Below, one piece after another: positions 7,860 to 16,664 of a stretch of 58,642 nucleotides of DNA (within the stretch, counting starts at the first letter, position 1; each line of letters starts with the position of its first letter). This stretch comes from Hydrogenovibrio sp. 3SP14C1. GTDB lineage: Bacteria; Pseudomonadota; Gammaproteobacteria; Thiomicrospirales; Thiomicrospiraceae. Made by a program: the position numbers and the translations under genes. The notes beneath the pieces are model-generated. The model saw only the letters and a program-made list of their open reading frames with translations. It was not told the DNA's origin and did no database searches. The stretch covers positions 1-58,642 of the forward strand of contig NZ_JARTLM010000014.1 in the NCBI RefSeq assembly GCF_029625905.1. The letters are read 5' to 3'.

Positions 7860-8389
7860 GATTTTTCTCTCTTCCAAGCAGCCAGTTGTTGCTTCATCGC
7901 TTCAAAGCCTTGGTTAATCATTTGTTTAAAAAACGCTTTTAGTGTCGGCTGTGTTGCTTGGAGTGCGCTTTCAAAATCCTGCAAAATATCTTCTAAGGTT
8001 TCACGTGAAACAGATGTTTTTGAAAAGCAGGCCTGGTCAATTTTGATTTGTAAACGCATCTGATCATGCTCTGTCAGCAGCGCCTGTTTTATAGCAATCC
8101 GATACCATTGATAAGTTTGCACAGCAACTTGATTAAAGTCAGCAACCCTTGTCGGCTGCTTTAATTGTTTCTGCGCTTTTTTAATGCGGATATTCAATCG
8201 AACTCGCTGCCAAAAATGCGCCATCAAAGCCGCTATGATCAAAATAACCGCTAAAGTGAGTAATAATGACCCTACAATTTGTAACCATGCCAACCAGTCG
8301 ATTCCGGGGGCTGTCGGCAATTCAATATCGATGAGTTTATTTTCAGCAATTTGGCGTTCGAGTTCCGAGGTATTAGGATCCACTGGCAT
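7856..8389 (-). CDS. DUF4381 family membrane protein, Bat operon A
   Basis: 177 residues, strong ribosome site GGAGGAG before ATG 8389. It starts with a short acidic region (about 1-24) ending LPTAPGIDWLAWL, then one membrane helix (about 35-58, IVGSLLLTLAVILIIAALMAHFW) and a cytoplasmic helical domain. The family is found only between DUF58 and VWA genes in Bat clusters. It overlaps the DUF58 gene by 17 bases and the BatA gene by 4 bases. A GCAGGCCTGG variant of the dispersed palindrome lies at 8027-8036. Confidence 0.8.
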   Translation of the reverse strand: MPVDPNTSELERQIAENKLIDIELPTAPGIDWLAWLQIVGSLLLTLAVILIIAALMAHFWQRVRLNIRIKKAQKQLKQPTRVADFNQVAVQTYQWYRIAIKQALLTEHDQMRLQIKIDQACFSKTSVSRETLEDILQDFESALQATQPTLKAFFKQMINQGFEAMKQQLAAWKREKS

Positions 8390-9386
8390 ACACTCCTCCC
8401 ACGCTTAATTGATCATTCAATACTTGCAATGAGTCCTCGGTTGATAAACTCACGACGGTCACACCGACCTGATTAAGACGTTGAATTTTATGATCAAAAT
8501 ACTGCGCTGACCATTGCTGATAGGCTTTTGATTGTTGAGCTGACAATTGAGACACTTCAAAGTCACCATTCAACGATTGCAGCTTTAACCCCGGTAAGGA
8601 TGGCAGTTGCTTTTCAACGGGATCATAGACCAGCACCGCTTTTATCATAACTTTATCCTGTAAAGCCGCTAACAATTGCAACGTCGCATCATCAAGATCT
8701 TTAAAGTCACTTAATATAATCAACCGAGCGCCTGACTGTAACCGCTGCTGGCACACCAACAATTCATCATACAAACGGGACTCCTGTGTCACCGCTAAAG
8801 GCGGACAGGCGACCGATGCAAACTCCATAAATCGCTCGAAGGTACCACTGCCTTCGAAGGTAGCTGAATTTCGTACCTGTTCGGATAACGCAATGCCTTC
8901 AACCGGCAAGCCTGATTGCTGAGCCTGCCAAGCAAAAAACCCCGCGGCTCTTACCGCTTGTACAACCTTAAGATGGTGTCGAGTGCCGAAACGCATCGAT
9001 TGCCGCTGATCAAGCACCAGCGTCCAACTTTCTTGGCGTTCTTCTTGAAACAACTTCGTATACGCTTGACCGGTTCGAGCCATTAAACGCCAGTTGATTC
9101 GGCGCACTTCATCCCCCGGTTCATATCGGCGACTTTCCTCATATTCCATGCCCGATCCAAGATAACGACTGGCCTGCTCACCTTGTTTGCGTGCTTCACT
9201 GGCTTTAGGATTGGCAACAGATTTAGTTGCCATCTGTGACACCTCGTCGCCCAGTGCATGAATTTGTTGCGCTGAAAGAATAGGCGCCTGAACTTGTGGC
9301 GTCAAGGCATCGGAAGAGGTCTTGCCAAACCAGCTTTTGAACGATTCGAACACTGAAAACAAACCCTTTGAGGCGGAACGCATCAT
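8373..9386 (-). CDS. DUF58 domain protein, Bat operon A
   Basis: 337 residues. The DUF58 signature GDEVRRINWRLMARTGQAYTK lies around residues 91-111, and a VWA-like fold follows (TLVLDQRQSM, later LIILSDFKDLDDATLQ). No membrane segment is clear. The family works with MoxR ATPases. It starts 6 bp after the MoxR stop; two adjacent ATGs (9386 and 9383) are possible starts and the ribosome site is weak, which fits coupling to MoxR translation. Confidence 0.85.
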   Translation of the reverse strand: MMRSASKGLFSVFESFKSWFGKTSSDALTPQVQAPILSAQQIHALGDEVSQMATKSVANPKASEARKQGEQASRYLGSGMEYEESRRYEPGDEVRRINWRLMARTGQAYTKLFQEERQESWTLVLDQRQSMRFGTRHHLKVVQAVRAAGFFAWQAQQSGLPVEGIALSEQVRNSATFEGSGTFERFMEFASVACPPLAVTQESRLYDELLVCQQRLQSGARLIILSDFKDLDDATLQLLAALQDKVMIKAVLVYDPVEKQLPSLPGLKLQSLNGDFEVSQLSAQQSKAYQQWSAQYFDHKIQRLNQVGVTVVSLSTEDSLQVLNDQLSVGGVYASGS

Positions 9387-9392
9387 ACCGAC

Positions 9393-10382
9393 TTAAACAG
9401 CTTTTGCATCAGTATCTAAAACAGGAACGGGGACCATTTCAATAATTTTGTCGATGACCGAATCTTCAGTCCATTGTTGTGCACGCCCTGCAAAACTGAC
9501 CCGGATTCGATGACGCAGAATATCCGGCAACATCGCAATCACATCATCTGGTGTGACAAAATCACGTTCTTCCAGCCACGCTTTTGCACTGGCCGCATGC
9601 AATAACGACAATGTTGCTCGTGGGGAAGCACCAATCTCCAACACACCTGCTAGACCCTCATCCCATTGCTCCAGTCTTCTTGTTGCGCCCGTCAAGGCCA
9701 CCATATAATGCTCAACCGCCTCTGAAACATATTGTTCTGAAATCTGATGACGTGCCTGCAACACTTTCTGCGGGGTCAAGAACGCGTGTAACACTTCTTT
9801 ATCTTCACCAAAATGGTGTGAACGATCACGACGTAGAATCTCTAATTCTTCTGATTCACTCGGATAGTCAAGCACCACGTGCAGCATAAAACGATCGAGT
9901 TGCGCTTCTGGCAAAGGGTAAGTTCCACTTTGCTCCAACGGGTTTTGTGTCGCCATCACGATAAACAATTCCGGCAGTTCACGTGTCAACCCTCCTGCGG
10001 TCACCTGCTGCTCTGCCATCGCTTCTAATAAAGCCGACTGAACTTTTGGCGGGGCACGATTAATTTCATCCGCTAACACAATTTCATTGAAAATCGGACC
10101 TTTCACAAACGTAAGCTGACCGGTTTGGGTGTCTAAAATATCGGAACCGACAACATCGCCCGGCATCAAGTCCGGTGTGAACTGAATGCGCTGAAAAGAA
10201 GATTTGATCGCTTCAGAAAGGGTTTTAACCGCTGTGGTTTTAGCCAGGCCTGGTGGCCCTTCCAACAATAGGTGCCCTCCCGTCAGCATCGCAATAATCA
10301 TGCGCTCCAACAAATCTTCCTGCCCAACAATGACTTTTTGCAAATGCTGTTTCAGTTCTTTGAAATCGGCTTGTGTTGACAT
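9393..10382 (-). CDS. MoxR-family AAA+ ATPase, Bat operon A
   Basis: 329 residues from ATG 10382, which has AAGGAAG 6 bases upstream; an upstream ATG at 10412 lacks this. Walker A GPPGLAKT (about 42-49), Walker B LADEIN, sensor segment MATQNPLEQSGTYPLPEAQLDRF and a C-terminal lid (GASPRATLSLLHAA) are all present, so the ATPase should be active. MoxR proteins act as chaperones for VWA-protein complexes, which matches the five downstream genes. It is the first gene of operon A; the second MoxR at 23681 keeps the same motifs. A CCAGGCCTGG copy lies within the Walker A codons (10244-10253). Confidence 0.92.
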   Translation of the reverse strand: MSTQADFKELKQHLQKVIVGQEDLLERMIIAMLTGGHLLLEGPPGLAKTTAVKTLSEAIKSSFQRIQFTPDLMPGDVVGSDILDTQTGQLTFVKGPIFNEIVLADEINRAPPKVQSALLEAMAEQQVTAGGLTRELPELFIVMATQNPLEQSGTYPLPEAQLDRFMLHVVLDYPSESEELEILRRDRSHHFGEDKEVLHAFLTPQKVLQARHQISEQYVSEAVEHYMVALTGATRRLEQWDEGLAGVLEIGASPRATLSLLHAASAKAWLEERDFVTPDDVIAMLPDILRHRIRVSFAGRAQQWTEDSVIDKIIEMVPVPVLDTDAKAV

Positions 10383-10415
10383 GTTTTCTTCCTTTTCGGG
10401 CCATCCCGTCAATAC

Positions 10416-10436
10416 GGCTTTAATATCAGTAAAGCC
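10416..10436 (-). repeat. Leader hairpin of Bat operon A
   Basis: GGCTTTA (10416-10422) pairs perfectly with TAAAGCC (10430-10436) across a 7-base loop. It lies 33 bp ahead of the MoxR start, so it would be in the 5' untranslated leader. It could be a leader structure or an operator. Confidence 0.35.
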
Positions 10437-10494
10437 TAATTTTGCTTTTATGCAGTATAAAATAAAAATAAGGGCAAACTGTGCAATCCCTGTG

Positions 10495-10533
10495 AATTCT
10501 CTTTTAAATATTTTATAACGTAATAAGAGAATT
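10495..10533. repeat. Inverted repeat between MFS gene end and Bat operon A promoter region
   Basis: AATTCTCTT (10495-10503) and AAGAGAATT (10525-10533) form 9-bp arms around 21 bases. It lies 5 bp after the MFS stop codon without a T-run. It might end the MFS transcript or bind a regulator upstream of the MoxR gene. Confidence 0.3.
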
Positions 10534-10537
10534 TATC

Positions 10538-11797
10538 CTAACGTTGATTGGTGATTTTAACTTGAACCCACGCCCCTGACAGTAACATGGCAATCCCCAC
10601 CAGCCAAAAAGGAGTGGTAAGGTCTTGCGACCATTGAGCTAAAAGCCCCATTGCCAAAGCGCCAAACGCATAGCCGGAGTCACGCCAGAATCGGTAAATA
10701 CCGATTAAGCTGGCACGATGTTGCGCTGGCGCAAAGTCTCCTACCGCAGCCCCTAAGTTAGGATAGAGCATCGCCATTCCCAGACCAATGATAGTCGCTT
10801 CTATAGACCACAAGATCACACCCTGCGTCAATGGGATCGACAATACGCCCAAACCACACAACCACATGCCCCAAACGATCAATCCTTTGCGTCCGATTTT
10901 ATCGGATAAAGGGCCTGTCACCAGTTGACTTGCTCCCCAAACCACCCCATAAATCGCAACAATAGCACCGGCCTCCACCAAAGAAATTCCTTGCGAAAGG
11001 AAATAGACAGGTAAGAAGATCCACACAATCGCATCGGTAAACTTCTCTACTAATCCTGCCTGGTTAATGGCGACTAAGGAAGGGTTTTCCCAACTCGCCA
11101 TTCTAAAGAGCTGAGTTAACGACTTTTCAGAATGCGTTTCACCCTTTTGTTGCGCGATTTGGTGATGTAACTCTGCCCAAGGCAAGGTTTCTTTAATGGT
11201 CCATTTCGCTAAAACCAACCCTAATAGAATCACGCTTAAGCTGAAAATAAACAGTCCTTCTTTTGCCCCAAACCATTCCACAAAATAAGCGGTGGCCAAC
11301 CCAGCTATCCCCACGGCAGCATACCCTGAAAACTCATTTGCACCGTTCACCAGGCCTTTTTGCGTCGATTTTGCTAAATCCAGTTTACTGTTCAAAGCCA
11401 TTGACCATGCCAACCCTTGGTTGAATCCCAGCAATACCGTCGCGAAGATAATCCAGTTCCAACTTGGCGCATATAACAAAATAAAAGGCACTGGCAACGC
11501 AACCAGCCACCCCCAAATTAAGATGGTTTTTCGACCATACTGTTCGCTGAGCTTACCGGCAAACAAATTCATTACCGCTTTAATGACACCGAACACCACC
11601 ACAAAAGAGGCCAACAGAAAAAAAGCTTTATCGGCCAAACCAAACTCTGATTCAGCGAGGCCGGGCACCACCACTCGAATCATTCCGATGGTTAACCCGA
11701 CTAAAAAGATTTGTAAAAGTTGTAACAAAAACTGGTGTCTGTTTACAGAAATTCCGTGAGTAAGAATGTTTTCTGAAGGGTGTACTCGATGAGTCAT
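10538..11797 (-). CDS. Major facilitator superfamily transporter
   Basis: 419 residues from ATG 11797 (GAGG upstream). About 12 hydrophobic segments in two halves; the loop after helix 2 reads GKLSEQYGRKT and the matching loop in the second half GPLSDKIGRKG, both the classic MFS A-type motif. The central loop (about residues 205-235) is charged. It is divergent from the persulfide-dioxygenase-like gene, and the 102-bp gap holds an inverted repeat over its -35, so the substrate may be a sulfur compound or a metabolite handled by that unit. Substrate not determined from sequence. Confidence 0.85.
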   Translation of the reverse strand: MTHRVHPSENILTHGISVNRHQFLLQLLQIFLVGLTIGMIRVVVPGLAESEFGLADKAFFLLASFVVVFGVIKAVMNLFAGKLSEQYGRKTILIWGWLVALPVPFILLYAPSWNWIIFATVLLGFNQGLAWSMALNSKLDLAKSTQKGLVNGANEFSGYAAVGIAGLATAYFVEWFGAKEGLFIFSLSVILLGLVLAKWTIKETLPWAELHHQIAQQKGETHSEKSLTQLFRMASWENPSLVAINQAGLVEKFTDAIVWIFLPVYFLSQGISLVEAGAIVAIYGVVWGASQLVTGPLSDKIGRKGLIVWGMWLCGLGVLSIPLTQGVILWSIEATIIGLGMAMLYPNLGAAVGDFAPAQHRASLIGIYRFWRDSGYAFGALAMGLLAQWSQDLTTPFWLVGIAMLLSGAWVQVKITNQR

Positions 11798-11833
11798 AGC
11801 AGCCTCGCGACCTGGAAATTTAAAATTTCTTGC

Positions 11834-11876
11834 ATTATAGCAGTACATGAAATAACATTCAATTGATTGATTGAAT
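11834..11876 (-). promoter_or_regulatory. MFS promoter overlapped by ATTCAAT-N6-ATTGAAT operator-like repeat
   Basis: On the minus strand TTGAAT (11857-11862) and TATAAT (11834-11839) are 17 bp apart and point toward the MFS gene. The inverted repeat ATTCAAT-N6-ATTGAAT at 11857-11876 covers that -35. Two more ATTCAAT half-sites (12643-12649 and 12660-12666) precede the ArsR-rhodanese gene. This suggests control of both directions by that regulator. A perfect 15-nt palindrome GAAATTTAAAATTTC lies at 11815-11829. Confidence 0.5.
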
Positions 11877-11899
11877 TATAACCCAATAGGGAGCATATT

Positions 11900-12634
11900 A
11901 TGTTTTTAGTCCAACGAGAAGTCCCCAGTGATCCATCTTCCATCTCATATTTCATGGGGTGTGCAGGTCAAGGAAAGAGTATTGCAATCGATGTTCACCA
12001 AGACGATGTGGACTGGTTTATCGAGCAAGCTAAACAAAAAGGTGTGGAAATTAACTATGTGATTGATACCCATATTCATGCCGATCATGTTTCCGGTGCT
12101 AAAACATTAGCAAAACGCACCGGAGCTCTGTATTGTCTTCATGAATCAGCCGCTCCCCAATTTGATTTTCACCCCTTGAAAGATCAAGAAACCTTTACAG
12201 CAGGAAATGTGAGCGTCGAAGTCCTTCACACGCCTGGCCACACAATGGACTCAATTTGTTTATTGGTCACAGACCTTTCACGCGGACCGGCGCCTTGGTT
12301 TTTAATTTCTCAACATACTTTATTTGTTGGCAGTGTAGGAAGGCCAGATTTAAGAGGCCGTGAAAAGGAAATGGCGGCGCATTTATATGAATCCATCCAC
12401 AGCAAAATCCTAACGCTACCAGATTATGTAGAAATCTTACCGGGTGCCAAAGCGGGCAGTGTTTGTGGCGTTGGCTTATCAGCCAAACCTGTTTCCACCA
12501 TCGGATATGAAAAGGCCAACAACACAACCTTAAAATTGTCCAGAACGGCTTTTATCGAAAAAGTCCTGGAAGAACTTCCGCCGTTTCCAGATAAGATGGA
12601 TGAAATCATTCAAGCCAACATTGAAAAAAGTTGA
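11900..12634 (+). CDS. MBL-fold persulfide dioxygenase-like enzyme (ETHE1/Blh type)
   Basis: 244 residues. Metallo-beta-lactamase fold with THIHADH (H58, H60, D62, H63), HTPGH (H114) and GRPDLRG (D150). In ETHE1-type persulfide dioxygenases the iron is held by the equivalents of H58, H114 and D150. These enzymes oxidise glutathione persulfide to sulfite and protect against sulfide. Start ATG 11900 with GGGAG upstream. It is followed 58 bp later by an ArsR-rhodanese regulator, an arrangement like the sulfide-responsive bigR/sqrR loci. A glyoxalase II role is less likely given the neighbour. Confidence 0.82.
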   Translation: MFLVQREVPSDPSSISYFMGCAGQGKSIAIDVHQDDVDWFIEQAKQKGVEINYVIDTHIHADHVSGAKTLAKRTGALYCLHESAAPQFDFHPLKDQETFTAGNVSVEVLHTPGHTMDSICLLVTDLSRGPAPWFLISQHTLFVGSVGRPDLRGREKEMAAHLYESIHSKILTLPDYVEILPGAKAGSVCGVGLSAKPVSTIGYEKANNTTLKLSRTAFIEKVLEELPPFPDKMDEIIQANIEKS

Positions 12635-12692
12635 GCAGGAAGATTCAATCCTCTATATTATTCAATAACATGGGCTGAAAAAGGAAGACAAC

Positions 12693-13358
12693 GTGTCCAC
12701 CGTCAAAAAACAATTATTTGAACAACTTGCTTTAATCGGCCAAGTGCTTTCGTCGCCTCAACGAATCGAATTGATTGATTATCTGGCGCAAGCAGAACGC
12801 AATGTCGAAGAACTCAGCCAACTTTCTGGTTTAAGTGTTGCCAATACGTCTCGCCATTTACAACAGCTTAAACAAGCTGGACTGGTTTCAACTCGTAAGC
12901 AGGGCAAAAGCCGCTTTTATCAGTTGGCTGGAGCGGATGTGGTGAGCCTAGTGAAACACTTACGCCAAACCGCCGAATCCCACCTGGCAGAAGTTGACCG
13001 CTTGATGACGACCTTAATGCCGCAAAAAAACAAGACCGAAATCATTACCAGTAAAACCTTGGCGCATGAAATGCAAAAAAATCACCTTATCGTGCTAGAC
13101 GTTCGACCAACCAAAGAATTCGACCAAGGTCACATCAAAGGCGCGCTCAATATCATTCCTGAAAAGATAGATGAAACAATTGAAACGCTGCCGAAAGACA
13201 AAACCATTGTGGCTTATTGTCGAGGGCCTTACTGCGTCTATTCCTATCAAATGGTGGAACACCTACGAGAAAACGGCAGAGACGCTTTACGACTGGATGA
13301 AGGATTTCCTGAGTGGAAAGCAGCTGGCCTACCCTATGAAACAACCCTCTCTCATTAA
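12693..13358 (+). CDS. ArsR-family regulator fused to a rhodanese domain
   Basis: 221 residues, GTG start with AGGAAG upstream. Residues about 8-90 form a winged helix (LSQLSGLSVANTSRHLQQLK recognition region); residues about 118-215 form a rhodanese domain with LDVRP and the active-site loop CRGPYC. The only two Cys of the whole protein are C176 and C181 in that loop, so there is none in the DNA-binding half. Probably a sulfane-sulfur-responsive repressor of the neighbouring genes. SqrR/BigR sense persulfides with two Cys in the HTH domain, which this protein lacks, so sensing by the rhodanese loop is an inference. Confidence 0.88.
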   Translation: MSTVKKQLFEQLALIGQVLSSPQRIELIDYLAQAERNVEELSQLSGLSVANTSRHLQQLKQAGLVSTRKQGKSRFYQLAGADVVSLVKHLRQTAESHLAEVDRLMTTLMPQKNKTEIITSKTLAHEMQKNHLIVLDVRPTKEFDQGHIKGALNIIPEKIDETIETLPKDKTIVAYCRGPYCVYSYQMVEHLRENGRDALRLDEGFPEWKAAGLPYETTLSH

Positions 13359-13395
13359 TTAACCTGATTCTACTCAATCCTTAAAGGAGAACTTT

Positions 13396-14307
13396 ATGAA
13401 AAAATCATCGACGATTTTAAACACTTTTTTACTCGGGCTCGGCTTACTGCTGTCTGCTCAATTGGTGCAGGCAAAAGAAGTCAAACAAACGTTTAAGGGC
13501 CTCACTTTAAATGCTAATTTAGTCATGGCAGAGGGTAAAAGCTTCAAGGATGGGATGGCGCTGCTAACACACGGTACCTTAACCCACTCAGGACGCAGCA
13601 CCTATGCCAACATCCAAAAACTCTTGGCGGAGCGCGGTATCAGTTCGATTGCGCCTAACTTAAGCCTAGGAATCAATGACCGCCATGGAGAATATGACTG
13701 TAGCGTACCACACAGACACTTACACGAAGATGCCCTGGATGAAATCGGTTTCTGGGTCGATTGGCTGAAAAAACAAGGAACGGATAGCCTAACACTGATG
13801 GGACACTCTCGCGGAGGCAACCAAACGGCTTGGTTCAGCGTCGAAAGAGACGATCCGATAATTAAAGACATCATCCTCATTGCGCCACAGACTTGGCGTT
13901 ACCAATCAGAAAAGGCGGACTATCAGAAAAAGTACAACCAATCCATTGATCCTGTTTTCGCCAAGGCTGAAAAACTGGTCAAGGCAGGCAAAGGGGAAAC
14001 GTTAATTAAAGATATTAACTTTATCTACTGCAAGCATACCGATGCCACCGCAAATTCCATTGTCAGTTATTACAAAAACGAGCCGAAAATGGATACACCA
14101 ACACTTCTGAAAAAAGCCACCAAGCCGACTTTGGTCATTATTGGCACAGAAGATAAAGTGGTGAGTGACTTAAGTGAAAAAATGGCAGCGGTTAAAAACC
14201 CACAAGTGCATGTTGCGGTGATTGATGGTGCAAACCACCATTTCAGAGATTTTTTTGCTGAAGACTTAGCAGACCAAGCAACGGACTTTATTCAAGCACA
14301 CCAATAA
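13396..14307 (+). CDS. Secreted alpha/beta hydrolase
   Basis: 303 residues, ATG with AAAGGAGAA upstream. Signal peptide LLGLGLLLSAQLVQA (cleaved near residue 26). The nucleophile elbow GHSRGG puts Ser at 138; a candidate acid (GTEDKVV) and a His (ANHHFRD) follow. The second gene of an apparent run with the ArsR-rhodanese gene (37-bp gap). The substrate cannot be told; serine hydrolase activity in the periplasm is likely. Followed by a strong terminator. Confidence 0.82.
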   Translation: MKKSSTILNTFLLGLGLLLSAQLVQAKEVKQTFKGLTLNANLVMAEGKSFKDGMALLTHGTLTHSGRSTYANIQKLLAERGISSIAPNLSLGINDRHGEYDCSVPHRHLHEDALDEIGFWVDWLKKQGTDSLTLMGHSRGGNQTAWFSVERDDPIIKDIILIAPQTWRYQSEKADYQKKYNQSIDPVFAKAEKLVKAGKGETLIKDINFIYCKHTDATANSIVSYYKNEPKMDTPTLLKKATKPTLVIIGTEDKVVSDLSEKMAAVKNPQVHVAVIDGANHHFRDFFAEDLADQATDFIQAHQ

Positions 14308-14320
14308 TTTATTCTAATCA

Positions 14321-14352
14321 CTGGACGGCAGCAGCCGTTCAGGGTCTTTTTT
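14321..14352 (+). terminator. Rho-independent terminator after the hydrolase
   Basis: CTGGACGGC (14321-14329) pairs with GCCGTTCAG (14334-14342, one G-T pair) and is followed by a T-run at 14347-14352, only 2 bp from the stop of the convergent cyclase. Confidence 0.8.
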
Positions 14353-14354
14353 AG

Positions 14355-15617
14355 TTAGTAAACTTCCACTCGATTCCGTCCATGACGTTTTGCCAGATAA
14401 AGCGCTTCATCTGCCCGTTTAAACAACTGGGCTTCCGTTTCATTTTTATGATAGACCGTCGCACCTAAACTCACCGTTACTTGCCCCACTTTTGGAAAGA
14501 CAAATGCTTCAATCGCCTCTCGAATCTTTTCGGCCAATTTAGCGGTTAAAGAAGCATCCAGTTCTAAAGCAATTAATAAGAACTCTTCTCCTCCCCAACG
14601 GCCAATATAATCGGTTTCTCTAACAAGTTGCTGGACAATTTTTGCAATCTGCATAAGCGTTTCATCGCCAATATCATGCCCAAAATCATCATTAATCTGT
14701 TTAAAGTAATCAACATCAAACATAATCATGCCAAAACGACCGCCATAACGATTAATACGTTTCATTTCAGCATCCACCACTTCAGTCAAATGGCGGCGAT
14801 TCCACAACCCTGTCAAGGCATCTTTCATCGCCAGATCATTCAACTCCTGTTGCATTTTGACCTGTTCCGAAACATCTTTTCCCGTTGAAACAAAATATTC
14901 AATCTGTCCATCCCGATTAAAAATCGGACTGATGGTGGTTTCTTCATAATAGGTGGAACCGTCTTTGCAACGATTCATAATGCGATTGTGGTACACCTCT
15001 CCGGATAAAATGGTATCCCATAAGGTTTTAGCCTTTTGTTGATCCTGCATCTCCGATTTCAAAACCGCAGGCGTTTTCCCAATTAATTCCTGCTCGGTAT
15101 AGCCAGTTTTATCCATTAATGCTTGATTCACAAAAACCAAATGACCAGTTTTATCAGTAATTTTGACAAAATCTGCGGTTTGTTGAATCACTTTGGCGAA
15201 CAGGTTGATCTGTTCTTCCGATTTCATGGTTTCAGTGATATCCATAATCTTGCCGAGCAAATGTGTGACACGATCCGAGTCATCTCGCTCAAAAGTCAAC
15301 CGAATATCAATCCAGGCATAGGTTTGATCAGACTTTCTTAAACGGACACGTTTAGAAAGATAAGGAACACCAGAATCGGCCTTTTCAGCAACAGCTTGTT
15401 CCAGGCCTTCTAAATCATTCGGATGGATAAGGTCTTGATAGGAAATTTCTTGAGTATAAAACTGTTCAGGCGCATAACCGAAAGCACTGAAGTTTTCACT
15501 TAAAAAAAGAACGGGCCATCTAGGTGCGTATTCGCAATAGAAAACAATTGTTTCACTGTTATTTATCAGATTCAGTATTTTGTGATGCAAATTCCGCACT
15601 CTCATGTTGTCTGTCAT
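14355..15617 (-). CDS. PAS-PAS-GGDEF diguanylate cyclase
   Basis: 420 residues without membrane segments. First PAS about residues 20-130 (a PAS_3 type with FGYAPEQFY and IHPNDLE), second PAS about 140-255 (FVKITDKTGHLVFVNQALM), then GGDEF from about 262. The active site reads GGEEF near residue 341 and the RETD just upstream fits the inhibitory RxxD site. It should make c-di-GMP from two GTP in the cytoplasm in response to a PAS signal, and may feed LapA-type adhesion control. No EAL domain. Single gene, convergent with the hydrolase. Confidence 0.92.
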   Translation of the reverse strand: MTDNMRVRNLHHKILNLINNSETIVFYCEYAPRWPVLFLSENFSAFGYAPEQFYTQEISYQDLIHPNDLEGLEQAVAEKADSGVPYLSKRVRLRKSDQTYAWIDIRLTFERDDSDRVTHLLGKIMDITETMKSEEQINLFAKVIQQTADFVKITDKTGHLVFVNQALMDKTGYTEQELIGKTPAVLKSEMQDQQKAKTLWDTILSGEVYHNRIMNRCKDGSTYYEETTISPIFNRDGQIEYFVSTGKDVSEQVKMQQELNDLAMKDALTGLWNRRHLTEVVDAEMKRINRYGGRFGMIMFDVDYFKQINDDFGHDIGDETLMQIAKIVQQLVRETDYIGRWGGEEFLLIALELDASLTAKLAEKIREAIEAFVFPKVGQVTVSLGATVYHKNETEAQLFKRADEALYLAKRHGRNRVEVY

Positions 15618-15811
15618 ATTTCTAAGTAATCATGCCATCATAAAAAAAAATACTATTTTTTGTAGGTTTTTTTAATGAAAGTTTTTAACGTGAAATAAGA
15701 AAAGTTTATTTTTAGCATCAAAACAGAATACAAAACCATCAAGTCAGCGTCTTATCGTTCCAAATCGCCTATAATTTATTTTATTAAATAACATTTTGAA
15801 AAGACCGCATC

Positions 15812-16639
15812 ATGCCCAAAGCCTCTCATAAAACCGATCGTAATTTCGATACCTTGATTGATCAATTTGAAAAACGTGTTTATGACACCGTCAAAGGGGA
15901 GTGGCGGCTCAAATTGCTCAAAGAAGATCTAGATACAATTAGAAACACCCGCAAAAAACGCCCAGGCCTGGTTGAAAAAACCACTACTGACCTCTCTAAC
16001 ATTCTTTCCATTTGGGACGCCGGTTGTGGGTTTGCACAAATCAGTCAATGGTTTGCCGAAGCAGGGCATCATGTGGTCGCCTGCGATTTATCAAAGAAAA
16101 TGTTACAAAAAGCACAACGAAATTTTGCGGAAAAACAATTGGAAGCGACCTTTCTTCATGGTTCGGCACAAGCACTGGCGCCTAGCTTACCGTCGTTTGA
16201 TTTGGTGCTGTTCCATGCCGTTATCGAATGGCTGGGAGACCCTCAAGCAGGATTGGCGACAGTTGCGGAAAAAGTAAAACCAGGCGGTTACTTATCTTTA
16301 TTGTTCTACAATCGTAATGCTTTTGTTTACACCAATGTTTTAAAAGGTCGCTGGCGCTGGCAACATATTTTATCGAACGCTTTTATCGGCAAGGGCAAGA
16401 AACTGACACCCCCCAACCCGCAATACCCAGAAGACATGATTCAACAGCTCGAAAATTTGGGGTTTTCAATCCAAAAACAAACCGGCATTCGGGTGTTTCA
16501 TGACTACCTAATCCCAGAGGTAGTAAAACACAGTGACACGCAAGAACTGCTTGATTTAGAATACCAATACTGTCGGCGTCCCACTTATCGCGATATGGGG
16601 CGTTACATTCATATTCTCGCACGCAAAGCGATTTCATAA
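15812..16639 (+). CDS. cmoM: tRNA 5-carboxymethoxyuridine methyltransferase CmoM
   Basis: 275 residues. Opens with DRNFDTLIDQFEKRVYDTVKG, close to E. coli CmoM, with SAM motif I (WDAGCGFAQIS), then FDLVLFHAVIEWLGDP and FHDYL; the tail YCRRPTYRDMGRYIHILARK is also typical. CmoM methylates cmo5U34 to the methyl ester mcmo5U34. The cmoA and cmoB genes of the same pathway lie 2-3 kb downstream on the same strand. An extra stretch about residues 45-60 contains the RPGLV encoded by a CCAGGCCTGG copy (15962-15971). Confidence 0.92.
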   Translation: MPKASHKTDRNFDTLIDQFEKRVYDTVKGEWRLKLLKEDLDTIRNTRKKRPGLVEKTTTDLSNILSIWDAGCGFAQISQWFAEAGHHVVACDLSKKMLQKAQRNFAEKQLEATFLHGSAQALAPSLPSFDLVLFHAVIEWLGDPQAGLATVAEKVKPGGYLSLLFYNRNAFVYTNVLKGRWRWQHILSNAFIGKGKKLTPPNPQYPEDMIQQLENLGFSIQKQTGIRVFHDYLIPEVVKHSDTQELLDLEYQYCRRPTYRDMGRYIHILARKAIS

Positions 16640-16664
16640 ACCAACGGAACAATCAGAACTCAGT

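Noticed and set aside
11292-11759. 155-codon plus-strand frame inside the MFS gene
   Set aside because: It is the antisense of a clear transporter with biased codons; no start signal and an unlikely protein.
11857-11876. SqrR-type operator (ATTC-N8-GAAT)
   Set aside because: The spacing is ATTC-N12-GAAT, so it does not match the published SqrR site; kept only as an inverted repeat.
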